From QHXM01 sp963697975 (GTDB lineage Bacteria; Acidobacteriota; Blastocatellia; Pyrinomonadales; Pyrinomonadaceae): a stretch of 64,000 nucleotides of DNA. Below are positions 25,320 to 34,108 of the stretch, in pieces. A model generated the notes under the pieces. That model was not told where the DNA came from. It saw only the letters and a program-made list of their open reading frames with translations, and searched no databases. Location of the stretch: NCBI GenBank assembly GCA_963697975.1, contig OY969111.1:5106223-5170222 (forward strand). Direction: 5' to 3'. A program made the translations under genes and the position numbers. The stretch's first letter is position 1; each line of letters starts with the position of its first letter.

Positions 25320-27479
25320 ATGTTGAAGAAGAGAATTTTACTGACCACGCTGCTCTCCCTCGCCGTCGTGCTGACGGCTGCCAGCAGCGTCATGATGCAG
25401 CAGCAGGGTGCGATGCTGCGCGAAGAGTTTCACCAGACATATCCGCTGACAGCGCAGGGACGTGTCAGTCTGAACAACATCAACGGCTCGGTGCGCGTCG
25501 TGGCGTGGGATCGCAACGAAGTCAAAGTTGATGCTGTGAAGATGGCCTATCGTCGCGATCGGCTGGACGAAGCAAAGATCGTCGTGCGCTCTGACGCGAA
25601 TACTTTTCACGTCCAGACGGATTACCCGCAGGGGACGCAAACTTTCAAGGACGGTGAAGGCCGTTACAACAATCCGGCGACAATCGAATACACACTGAGC
25701 GTTCCGCGCGGCGCACGCATTGACTCGATTGAGTTGATAAACGGCGATCTGGACATTGATGGAATCACGGGCGACGTTAGAGCCTCTTCAATTAATGGTC
25801 GCGTGTCGGCGCATGAATTGATGGGCGACGTGAGGCTTTCGACCATCAATGGAAAAGTCGAAGCGATGTTCGGGCGTCTCAATGAAGCGAAGGCAATCTC
25901 GCTTGGCTCGGTCAACGGCCCTGTCGCGTTAGTGATTCCATCGGATTCCAATGCGGAGATAAAAGCGGGCACTGTGCATGGCGGCATCAGCAATGATTTC
26001 GGTCTGCCGGTGCGGCGCGGCGATTACGTGGGACGCGATCTGGCCGGGCAAATCGGACAGGGCGGCGCACGCATCAAGCTCGGCAACGTCAACGGCCCGA
26101 TCTCGATTAAGCATGCTCCTGACGGACGCCCTTTGAGCCGCGCAACCAGTCTCCTCGCGGAGAAACTCAAAGATAAAAATGATAACGACGAAGACGACGA
26201 CAATGATTTCGATGTTGACGAGTCCAGGTCGGAAGCGCGTCGCGCAGCCAGAGAAGCGGCGCGTGAAGCAGCCCGCGCGCAAGTAGACGCGCGCCGCGCG
26301 CAGGTGGAAGCGCAGCGCGCGCAAGTTGAAGCTCAACGAGCGCAGCGTCAGGCACAGGTCGAAGCCCAACGGGCAGTGATTGAAGCGCAACGCGCTCAGG
26401 CCGAAGCTAAACGGACACAGGCCGAAGGGTCGCAGGATGCGATTGAAGCTCAACGAGCAGCGCAGCAAGCGCGGGCCGAAGCGCAACGCGCGCGGCTTGA
26501 AAGTCAGCGCGCTGTGCGCGAAGGTCAGCTAGAGGCGCGGCGCGCACAAATGGAAGCTCAGAAGATACAGCGTCAGGCGCAGCTTGAAGCTCAACGCGCG
26601 CAGGCCGAAGGAGTACGCGCCGCGCGGGATGCTCAAAGGGTAACGAGAGCGGAAGCTACACAAATCCGCACTGAAGCCCAGCGCATTGCGAGGGAAGTGG
26701 CGCGCGTGACCAACGTCGAAGTTGACGGTAGCAGCCTGCGCCTCGTCGAGCGTGTGTCAAAGACTTTCAGCGTCAGCGGCACGCCGAACCTCAGCGTGCA
26801 GACTTTTGATGGTTACATCACCGTGCATGGCTGGGACAAGCCGGAGGTTCAACTCACCGTTAGCAAACGCGCGGCCAGCGAGCAGCAGATGCGCGGCATT
26901 AACCTGAACATAAATCAGAACAACTCGAACATCAGCATCGTCACTTCTTTCGATCCGTCTTTCGGACGGCGTGACGCGAACATCTCCTACACGAACGCCA
27001 TCGTCAACTTAGAGCTTTACGTCCCGCGCAGTTCAATGGTGCAACTGGCCTCTGGCGACGGGCGGCTTGAGTTGAACGGCGTCAATGGAAATCTGGATTT
27101 GAATACAGGCGACGGACGAATCGAGGTGCGCGACGCGCGAGGTCACCTGATTGCCAGAACGGGCGATGGGCGGATTCAGGTGGAAAACTTCGATGGCGAC
27201 GTTGAAGCGCGCACGGGCGATGGTCGAATCATTCTTGATGGACGCTTCGCCGCGCTGGCGGTACGCACGGGCGCAGGCTCTATCCTGCTGACAGTGCCCG
27301 CCGATTACAACGCGATAATCGAGACGGACGCAGAGTCCGTGGACAATCAAGGTCTGAATATAACGGAAGAATCAGGCTCTTCCCAGCGTCTAAAACGCTG
27401 GAAGATAGGACAGGGCGGGAAAGTGCTTACCCTGCGGACGGGAGAAGGACGGATCTTCCTGCGCCGCGCGGGGCAGTAA
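25320..27479 (+). CDS. Large DUF4097 protein with a long Ala/Gln/Arg/Glu helical repeat
   Basis: This 719-residue protein has a signal peptide (residues about 1-25) and two DUF4097-type beta domains (about 30-275 and 470-719). They are joined by an acidic hinge (NDNDEDDDNDFDVDESR, about 285-301) and a segment of about 160 residues (302-460) dominated by 7-residue units such as AQRAQVE and EAQRAVI. The heptad-like spacing with alternating Arg and Glu predicts one long charged helix or coiled coil, about 24 nm if fully helical. The second beta domain has regular GDGRI/TGDGRI turns (GDGRLELNG, GDGRIEVRD, GDGRIQVEN, GDGRIILDG). A periplasm-spanning spacer is one possibility. It follows the other DUF4097 genes by 85 nt. 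Confidence 0.78.
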   Translation: MLKKRILLTTLLSLAVVLTAASSVMMQQQGAMLREEFHQTYPLTAQGRVSLNNINGSVRVVAWDRNEVKVDAVKMAYRRDRLDEAKIVVRSDANTFHVQTDYPQGTQTFKDGEGRYNNPATIEYTLSVPRGARIDSIELINGDLDIDGITGDVRASSINGRVSAHELMGDVRLSTINGKVEAMFGRLNEAKAISLGSVNGPVALVIPSDSNAEIKAGTVHGGISNDFGLPVRRGDYVGRDLAGQIGQGGARIKLGNVNGPISIKHAPDGRPLSRATSLLAEKLKDKNDNDEDDDNDFDVDESRSEARRAAREAAREAARAQVDARRAQVEAQRAQVEAQRAQRQAQVEAQRAVIEAQRAQAEAKRTQAEGSQDAIEAQRAAQQARAEAQRARLESQRAVREGQLEARRAQMEAQKIQRQAQLEAQRAQAEGVRAARDAQRVTRAEATQIRTEAQRIAREVARVTNVEVDGSSLRLVERVSKTFSVSGTPNLSVQTFDGYITVHGWDKPEVQLTVSKRAASEQQMRGINLNINQNNSNISIVTSFDPSFGRRDANISYTNAIVNLELYVPRSSMVQLASGDGRLELNGVNGNLDLNTGDGRIEVRDARGHLIARTGDGRIQVENFDGDVEARTGDGRIILDGRFAALAVRTGAGSILLTVPADYNAIIETDAESVDNQGLNITEESGSSQRLKRWKIGQGGKVLTLRTGEGRIFLRRAGQ
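26224..26715 (+). repeat. In-gene 21-nt tandem repeat encoding the charged helix
   Basis: Degenerate tandem units of about 21 nt (seven codons, variants of GCGCAGGTGGAAGCGCAGCG) encode AQVEAQR-type heptads. Unit boundaries drift and synonymous changes are frequent, so the array is old but still repeat-prone and could vary in copy number. Confidence 0.7.
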
Positions 27480-27539
27480 AGGGTAGTCGAAAGTTAACGA
27501 ATGCGGACTGGTTTACGTCCTTACCTGCGAACGGAAAGT

Positions 27540-27575
27540 GCCCGGATTTGTCGAGTGGCAAAATCCGGGCTTATT
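27540..27575 (+). terminator. Possible terminator hairpin
   Basis: GCCCGGATTT (27540-27549) pairs with 27561-27570 over 10 bp, with an 11-nt loop, followed by TTATTCC rather than a clean T-tract. It lies 60 nt after the large DUF4097 gene. The 226-nt gap to the next gene contains no other recognised element. Confidence 0.45.
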
Positions 27576-27704
27576 CCAAACTTTGCCGAAACATTCAGGC
27601 ATTCGTAGGCGTTAAGCTATCTGTTCACAGGCGCATCGCACGCGTTTCATCTAGCAAGACGTTAACCACGCATTCAGACTACTCAAACTTCAGGGAGCAT
27701 TTTT

Positions 27705-30700
27705 ATGAAAACAGGACTGCTTCGTGCCGTCGCCCTTTCAGGGGCAGTCTTTCCATCGTCACCTTCTATTTCATCAAAAGCGCAAGCCAACATTAGCGCC
27801 CGCCGCACATTTTCACTCCTTCTGGCAACGCTTGCTCTCCTCTGCTCCACAGGAATCGGAATCAAAGCCCAGAACCTCATTGCACCACAAGTGCGGCGTA
27901 TCGCTCCGCTGCGGAGCACGGATGTGCCCGAAGGCTCGCGCGTGACGATCACCTCCGATGCCTCGCTCGACGATTACATCGCGTATCGAAGTCTTGATCG
28001 CTTTCATGTTCTGATTCCACAAGCCCAACTCTCCAGCGCCGTCAATACTCTGCGCGGGCGCGGCTTCACCGATCTGCGCGTTGAACATCGCGGCGCTGAC
28101 CTTGAACTCTCCTTCAGTTTGCAGCCGGGCGCGACGGCGAAAGTCACACAGAAGTTCAATCGTCTGGACGTAATCTTCAACGCCCCTGCGGATGCTGCCG
28201 CGATCATTGCCAACACTGCGTCTCAAGTTGTCGTCTCGTCGGTGCAAGCTCCGGCAAATGAACTGGCGACCCGGAGCGCGGCTCTTCCCATCGCCCAAAA
28301 AGTCTCTTTCTCTCCAACTCCTGACCCGACACCTGAGCCAGCGACTACCGCGAAGGAAGACGCCAAAGCAAAAGATGCTAAGGACGCGGGCAAGGCTTCG
28401 ACAGCGACTACGGCAACAACTGCTGGCGGCAAATCGAACATCGTGTTGCCGCCTGAGAAGACCAGTCCGATCAGCATCACGCGCTTTGAAAAAGGTCCGG
28501 TCATTGACGGCAAGCTCGATGATGCCGTTTGGCAGCAGGCCGCCGTCCTCAAAGATTTTTACCAGTTCCGCCCCGGCGACAACATCGCGCCATCGCAACC
28601 AACCGAGGTTTTAATCGGCTACGACGCGAAAACTCTCTACATTGCATTTCGCGCACACGACGAAGCGGGCAAGGTGCGCGCAACTGTTCCCAAGCGCGAC
28701 CAAATCTTCGATGATGACTCGGTCGGAATGTATCTGGACACCTTCAACGATAGGCGGCGTTCCTACATCGCTCTCTTCAATCCGCTCGGCGTTCAAGCCG
28801 ATGGAATCTTTACGGAAGACAATGGAGAAGATTACAGCTTCGACCTCGTGATGGAGTCGAAGGGCGTTATTACCGACAACGGCTATACGGTTGAGGTCGC
28901 CATTCCTTTCAAGTCGCTGCGATACGAAGCCGGTAAGGGCAAGCTCTGGGGCGTCCACTTCCTGCGACAGATCAAGCGGCTCAACAACGAGACCGATTCA
29001 TGGATGCCGATCAGACGCGATGTCTCAGGCTTGCTCAGCCAGGCCGGGCACATCACCGGTCTTGAAGGCATCTCGACCGAGCGCACCCTTGAGTTGATTC
29101 CTTCCCTGACGATTTCCGAAACGGGCAAGCGTATCAAGTCCGACCCGCTCGGCGGCGTCAACGACCTTGCGCGCGTTAACGATCCCTCACGCTTCCTCAA
29201 CAAGCCAATCGAATTTGATCCGGGCCTGACCTTGAAGTATGGCATCACGCCGACCGTGACGCTCGACCTCGCTTTGAACCCGGACTTCGCGCAGGTCGAA
29301 GCAGATCAAACGGTGGTCACGGCCAATCAACGCTTTCCCATCTTCTTTGCTGAAAAGCGGCCTTTCTTCCTCGAAGGCATAGACATCTTCCAGACGCCGC
29401 TGACTCCCGTGCATACGCGCGCCATTGTTGACCCGGACGTGGCCGTCAAACTTTCGGGCAAGCGAGGGCGCAACACGTTCGGTCTCATGTTGGCTTCGGA
29501 TAATGCTCCCGGCAATCTCTCGGATGACGATAGAGATTTCATCAGAGACCTGCGAAATGACCCGGCGGACCGCTCGGAGCTTGAAAAGCTGCTGGACAAA
29601 AATGCTTACATCGGCGTGCTGCGCTTAAAGCGCGATGTCGGCCAGGAGAATAGCCTGGGGCTGATTGCCACGACCTACAACTTCATCGAAAAGCACAACC
29701 AGCTTTTTGGCTTCGACGGTCGCTTCCGCCGCGACAAGCAAACGGTCGCCAGCTTTCAGGTTTTGGGGACGACCTCACGCAATTTCTTCTTCGAGCCGGA
29801 TGAAGGCCGGAACATCTACCGCACGGGCAACGCCTTCGCCTACTTTGCTCGTTACGATGTGCAGGGACGAAACTTCGGCTGGAACTACGACGGGCGCGGC
29901 TTTACCAAAGACTACAGGGCTGATGTCGGCTTCACTCGCCGGACGAACAACAATCGTCACGGCGTTTTCATGTACTACAACACCGATCAGAAACCGAAAG
30001 CAACGCTCATCCGCCAGCACTATCACATTCTGCCCGAAGTCCAGTTCGACTGGCAGGGACGAATCCAAAGCTGGGGACATGAGACTCAGACGGAACTGAC
30101 TTTCAAGAATCAGACTTACGCCGGACTAGGCGTCAGCTTCAACTACGAGCGGATTTTCGAGGAAGAGTTTGGCCCGACACGGCAGGTCCCGGCCATCCGT
30201 TGTTTCTCAGCTCAGCAACTGCAACTGAATCCGGGCTTGCATTGTGGTTTCGCCGGAGATGATTCCGAACGCTCGACCATGCGGAATAACATCTACGGTT
30301 ATGGGGGAACTACTCCGAGCAAGAAATATTCGCTCTCGTTCTTTGCCATTCATAACTGGGGCGCGTTTGATTTCGACTTTGGCGCTGGGTCTAGATTTCC
30401 GCGCGTCAGCCCGGCTGCGATTGTTGACCGCGCTATTGCGGGTCTTGATCCGGGCAAGGGCAACCAACTTCACTTTGAGGGCAGCTTCGCCTATCAGCCG
30501 ACGAACGCGTTGCGTCTCTCGCTTGATTACACAAAGGATCGACTGGTACGCAAAGACACTGACGAGGTCGCCTACGACGATAATATTTTCACGCTGCGCG
30601 GGACTTATCAATTCACGCGCTTCACGTTTGCGCGGGCGCGCCTCGATTACGATAGCCTGGGGTCGAGCATGCGCGGTCAATTCCTGATGGGCTGGGCACC

Positions 30701-30851
30701 GAATCCCGGCACGTCGTTCTACGTCGGCTACAACGACGATCTGAACTACAACGGCTTCGGCCCGTTCACCAATCGCCTTGAGCCGGGCTTCCGCCGCAAT
30801 GGTCGGACATTCTTTATCAAGATGTCCTACCTGTTCCGGCGCAGCTTTTAA
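27705..30851 (+). CDS. AMIN-like / CBM9-like / DUF5916 outer-membrane protein, paralogue 1
   Basis: This 1048-residue protein has a long-n-region signal peptide (core FSLLLATLALLCSTGIG). Next is an AMIN-like beta domain (about 60-160: PEGSRVTITSDASLDDY, LRGRGFTDLRVEHRG, KFNRLDVIF). A Pro/Ala/Thr/Lys linker (about 190-245) leads to a CBM9/DOMON-type module starting ITRFEKGPVIDGKLDDAVW and including VEVAIPFKSLRYEAGKGKLW. The DUF5916 region then runs to the end (NPDFAQVEADQ, FPIFFAEKRPFFLEG). The aromatic-rich, alternating C-terminal third ends in Phe (FFIKMSYLFRRSF), typical of an outer-membrane beta-barrel. It may take part in polysaccharide or peptide-polymer handling at the surface; the substrate is unknown. 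Confidence 0.8.
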   Translation: MKTGLLRAVALSGAVFPSSPSISSKAQANISARRTFSLLLATLALLCSTGIGIKAQNLIAPQVRRIAPLRSTDVPEGSRVTITSDASLDDYIAYRSLDRFHVLIPQAQLSSAVNTLRGRGFTDLRVEHRGADLELSFSLQPGATAKVTQKFNRLDVIFNAPADAAAIIANTASQVVVSSVQAPANELATRSAALPIAQKVSFSPTPDPTPEPATTAKEDAKAKDAKDAGKASTATTATTAGGKSNIVLPPEKTSPISITRFEKGPVIDGKLDDAVWQQAAVLKDFYQFRPGDNIAPSQPTEVLIGYDAKTLYIAFRAHDEAGKVRATVPKRDQIFDDDSVGMYLDTFNDRRRSYIALFNPLGVQADGIFTEDNGEDYSFDLVMESKGVITDNGYTVEVAIPFKSLRYEAGKGKLWGVHFLRQIKRLNNETDSWMPIRRDVSGLLSQAGHITGLEGISTERTLELIPSLTISETGKRIKSDPLGGVNDLARVNDPSRFLNKPIEFDPGLTLKYGITPTVTLDLALNPDFAQVEADQTVVTANQRFPIFFAEKRPFFLEGIDIFQTPLTPVHTRAIVDPDVAVKLSGKRGRNTFGLMLASDNAPGNLSDDDRDFIRDLRNDPADRSELEKLLDKNAYIGVLRLKRDVGQENSLGLIATTYNFIEKHNQLFGFDGRFRRDKQTVASFQVLGTTSRNFFFEPDEGRNIYRTGNAFAYFARYDVQGRNFGWNYDGRGFTKDYRADVGFTRRTNNNRHGVFMYYNTDQKPKATLIRQHYHILPEVQFDWQGRIQSWGHETQTELTFKNQTYAGLGVSFNYERIFEEEFGPTRQVPAIRCFSAQQLQLNPGLHCGFAGDDSERSTMRNNIYGYGGTTPSKKYSLSFFAIHNWGAFDFDFGAGSRFPRVSPAAIVDRAIAGLDPGKGNQLHFEGSFAYQPTNALRLSLDYTKDRLVRKDTDEVAYDDNIFTLRGTYQFTRFTFARARLDYDSLGSSMRGQFLMGWAPNPGTSFYVGYNDDLNYNGFGPFTNRLEPGFRRNGRTFFIKMSYLFRRSF

Positions 30852-30856
30852 GAGGA

Positions 30857-30946
30857 GTGATAAGTGATGGGTGATAGGTGATAGGTGATAAGAAAGAACA
30901 GGTTTTTCTCCTGTCACCCATCACCTACCACCCATCACTTTTTTTG
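30857..30946. repeat. Heptamer inverted repeat (GTGATGG word) after DUF5916 paralogue 1
   Basis: Left arm 30862-30892 and right arm 30910-30940 are 31-nt reverse complements with about four differences, made of GTGATGG/GTGATAG units; the loop is 17 nt. A T-run (30939-30945) follows, so this copy could also terminate transcription. The following gap (30947-31105) shows nothing else. Confidence 0.85.
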
Positions 30947-31105
30947 AAACTTTTCCGCCGCTTGCGACATTAACTCAGTTAGGTCAAGTGACAGATGTTG
31001 AAGGTCAAGGCCCGGTAGCTTGATTTTCAACTCTACCCGGCTCCAGTTCTTCCGTTAATAGCAATACCTAAGGCTCAGCTCGAAATCAGGATTGGATCGT
31101 CCCCC

Positions 31106-34000
31106 ATGAACCGATTTGCTCTCAGTGCGTTTGTTCTCTTCGCGGGTCTCCTCCCGGCGTCGGCTCAAACCGTCTCGCAACGGGCGATCATTGCTGCGAG
31201 CAACGGTCTTGCCAGCGCCGCTACGCCGCAGCCCAAACGCCTCGCCGCAATTCGCAGCAGCGAAGCGCCGGAAGGCTCGCGCGTGATAATCACGTCAGAC
31301 GCGACGCTCAGCGATTATCAGGTGTTCACTGAAGGCAGAAGATTTAATGTTCTCCTCCTCAATTCAGTTGAGCCGAAGATGCAGACTGAATTGCGCGGGC
31401 GCGGCTTCAAGAACGCGCAGGTCGAACGACGTGGCGGCGATATCCTGCTTTCTTTCAATCTTGAGGATGGAGCGAGCGCCCATGTGAGCCAGCGATTCAA
31501 CCGCCTCGAAGTCTTCTTCGTCACCTCAAACGAATCGGTCACTGCGTCTGTCGCCGCTCAACCCTCTGCGATAGCGACGCCGACGCCCACGCCAGCGCCA
31601 GCCGTTTCATCGTCGGCTTCGACTCCTGCGACTTCTCAACCTACTAATTCTGCTCCTGCTGCTACAGTCTCGCGCATCACGCTCCCGCCGGAGAAAGCGA
31701 ATCCTGTGCGCGTCTCGAAGTTTGAGAAACCGCCCGTGATTGACGGCAAGCTCGATGATGCTATCTGGCAGAGCGCGGCTGTGCTGAAAGATTTTTACCA
31801 GACCAGCCCCGGCGACAACATCGCGCCGTCGAAGCCGACCGAGACGATGATCGGCTACGACGCGAAGTTCCTTTACTTAGGATTTCATTGTTACGACGAG
31901 CCGGGTAATGTACGCGCGACAGTCGCCAAGCGCGATGACGTGCTTAACACTGAGGACAGCATTCGCGTGCTGCTCGACACGTTCAACGATCAGCGCAAGG
32001 CTTACGTTCTTGTCTTCAACCCGTTCGGCGTTCAGCAGGACGGCGTCCGCACAGAGGGCACGGGCGTAGACTTCAGCGTGGACATCGTCATGGAGTCAAA
32101 GGGGACGCTGACCGACGACGGCTATGTCGTCGAAGTGGCGATTCCGTTCAAGTCGTTACGCTACGAAGCGGGCAAGGGCAAGCTCTGGGGCTTACAGGTC
32201 TTTCGCATCATCCAGCGGTTCAACGGCGAGCAGGATTCATGGATGCCCATCTCGCGTGACATTGACGGCTTGCTCAATCAGGCCGGACACATCACGGGGC
32301 TTGAAGGCATCTCGACCGAGCGTCAGCTTGAGTTGATTCCGAGTTTGACCATCTCCGAAACCGGCAGGCGCGTTCGCACGATGAGCCGCGCGCAGGCGAG
32401 CACGCTTAACCTGATAGATCAGGGCACGTTCGTCAATCAACCTATCAGGCTGGAGCCGGGACTGACCGCCAAGTTCGGCATCACGCCGACCGTGACGCTC
32501 GATCTCGCTTTGAACCCTGACTTCGCGCAGGTCGAGGCGGACGCGACGGTCAACACGGCGAACCAGCGCTTTCCCATTTTCTTCGAGGAGAAGCGACCCT
32601 TCTTCCTCGAAGGCAAAGACATCTTTAACACGGTCATCTCCGCCGTTCATACACGCACGATTATTGACCCGGACATCGCTGCGAAACTCACAGGCAAGCG
32701 CGGGCGCAACACCTTCGGCATCCTCGTCGCTTCCGACAATGCGCCGGGCGACTTCACCAACGAGCAGCGCTTCGACCCGGAGCTATTACCGGCGGCAGGC
32801 GACCGCATCGTCGGCAAGAACGCGACCATCGGCGTCCTTCGTCTCAAGCGCGATGTAGGGAAAGAGAATTCACTCGGTTTCCTCGGCACTGCATATAACT
32901 TTCCGACCCGCAGCAGCTACGTCGGCGGCTTCGACGGTCGCTTCAAATTCAACAAGCAAACCAGCCTGGACTTTCAGGTGCTCGGCACGAACGCCCGCCG
33001 CTGCTCGCTCGGCGAGACCAGCGAGGACGACACCTGCCGGACGCTGAACGGCTTCGCTTACGCCTACAACTTCAACCAGAACAAGCGCCATCTTTCCATC
33101 AACCTCAACGGCGTGGGTCGCACCAACGGCTATCGGGCCAACGTGGGCTTTACCCGTCGCGTCAACACGAACAGCCACAACTCGAACATCAACTACGACA
33201 CCGAGCCGAAGCCGAAGGCGACCATCGTCAATTGGAATATCTATAACTATCTGGGCGGCAACTTCGACTGGCAGGGACGTATGCAGAACTGGAACGATGA
33301 ATTCCAGACCGGGCCGAACTTGCAGCGCCAGACCTATATTCGGGTCGGCTACAACTTCGGCTACGAGCGCGTCTTCGCCCACGAGTTCGGCGTGGATTCA
33401 TTCGCAGGCAACCGGGGTGAGGACAGCCTGAAATCGAAAAACGTTTTCGCCTATGTCGGCTCGACCCCTTCAAAGAAATATTCTGTCTTCTATTTCATAG
33501 CCTATCGCTGGGGCGAGCATGATTTTGATTTCGGCGCAGGGCCGCGTTTCCCGCGCGTCAGTCCGGCGGCGCTCCTTGACCCTGACGCGCCGCTCGATCC
33601 CGGCGTGGGCAACCTGTTTTACACCAACGGCAACGTAACGTATAAGGCGACGAACGATCTCAATATGACTCTCAGTTTTGATAAGAGTCGCCTGACGCGG
33701 CGCGACACGGGGCGCGTAGCTTTCGACGAGAACATCTTCAGCATTCGCACGACCTACCAGTTCTCGCGCTTCACCTTCGTCCGCGCACGCATAGACTACG
33801 ATTCGTTGATCTCAAACTTTCGCGGGCAATTTCTCCTGGGCTGGACGCCGAATCCTGGGACAGCTTTTTACGTCGGCTACAACGACGATCTCAATCGTAG
33901 TTTTTTCAATCCCTTCAACGGGGAATTGGAGCCGGGTTTCCGCCGCAATGGTCGGACGTTCTTCATCAAGATGTCGTATCTTTTCAGGAAAAGCTTTTAA
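31106..34000 (+). CDS. AMIN-like / CBM9-like / DUF5916 outer-membrane protein, paralogue 2
   Basis: This 964-residue protein has a signal peptide (MNRFALSAFVLFAGLLPASA). It has the same architecture as its neighbours: an AMIN-like domain (about 45-140), a shorter Pro/Thr/Ser linker (about 150-190), the CBM9-like module opening VSKFEKPPVIDGKLDDAIW, and a DUF5916 barrel region ending FFIKMSYLFRKSF. NPDFAQVEADATVNTANQRF and FPIFFEEKRPFFLEG are nearly identical to the other paralogues. It lacks a clear Shine-Dalgarno. Its 3' end and the following hairpin are almost identical to those of paralogue 3, which supports a tandem duplication that included the repeat. Confidence 0.8.
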   Translation: MNRFALSAFVLFAGLLPASAQTVSQRAIIAASNGLASAATPQPKRLAAIRSSEAPEGSRVIITSDATLSDYQVFTEGRRFNVLLLNSVEPKMQTELRGRGFKNAQVERRGGDILLSFNLEDGASAHVSQRFNRLEVFFVTSNESVTASVAAQPSAIATPTPTPAPAVSSSASTPATSQPTNSAPAATVSRITLPPEKANPVRVSKFEKPPVIDGKLDDAIWQSAAVLKDFYQTSPGDNIAPSKPTETMIGYDAKFLYLGFHCYDEPGNVRATVAKRDDVLNTEDSIRVLLDTFNDQRKAYVLVFNPFGVQQDGVRTEGTGVDFSVDIVMESKGTLTDDGYVVEVAIPFKSLRYEAGKGKLWGLQVFRIIQRFNGEQDSWMPISRDIDGLLNQAGHITGLEGISTERQLELIPSLTISETGRRVRTMSRAQASTLNLIDQGTFVNQPIRLEPGLTAKFGITPTVTLDLALNPDFAQVEADATVNTANQRFPIFFEEKRPFFLEGKDIFNTVISAVHTRTIIDPDIAAKLTGKRGRNTFGILVASDNAPGDFTNEQRFDPELLPAAGDRIVGKNATIGVLRLKRDVGKENSLGFLGTAYNFPTRSSYVGGFDGRFKFNKQTSLDFQVLGTNARRCSLGETSEDDTCRTLNGFAYAYNFNQNKRHLSINLNGVGRTNGYRANVGFTRRVNTNSHNSNINYDTEPKPKATIVNWNIYNYLGGNFDWQGRMQNWNDEFQTGPNLQRQTYIRVGYNFGYERVFAHEFGVDSFAGNRGEDSLKSKNVFAYVGSTPSKKYSVFYFIAYRWGEHDFDFGAGPRFPRVSPAALLDPDAPLDPGVGNLFYTNGNVTYKATNDLNMTLSFDKSRLTRRDTGRVAFDENIFSIRTTYQFSRFTFVRARIDYDSLISNFRGQFLLGWTPNPGTAFYVGYNDDLNRSFFNPFNGELEPGFRRNGRTFFIKMSYLFRKSF

Positions 34001-34001
34001 G

Positions 34002-34079
34002 AAGTGATAGGTGATGGGTGATGGGTGATAGGAGAAACCCAGTTCTTTCTTATCACCCATCACCCATCACCTATCACTT
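34002..34079. repeat. Perfect 29-bp heptamer inverted repeat (GTGATGG word) after paralogue 2
   Basis: Left arm 34002-34030 and right arm 34051-34079 are exact reverse complements over 29 nt, with a 20-nt loop. Units alternate GTGATAG and GTGATGG. It starts 1 nt after the paralogue-2 stop. Paralogue 3 starts 29 nt further on and keeps its own GGGGGA ribosome-binding site. A frame extension of paralogue 3 into this repeat (to 34025) is spurious. Confidence 0.92.
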
Positions 34080-34108
34080 ATCACTATTTTCATTGGGGGA
34101 AGTCAAAC

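Noticed and set aside
25929..26486. Long minus-strand frame opposite the DUF4097 helix region
   Set aside because: It is a shadow produced by the biased 21-nt repeat on the plus strand and has no start context or family resemblance.
34025..34108. N-terminal extension of DUF5916 paralogue 3
   Set aside because: It lies in the repeat and precedes a normal signal peptide that has its own Shine-Dalgarno.
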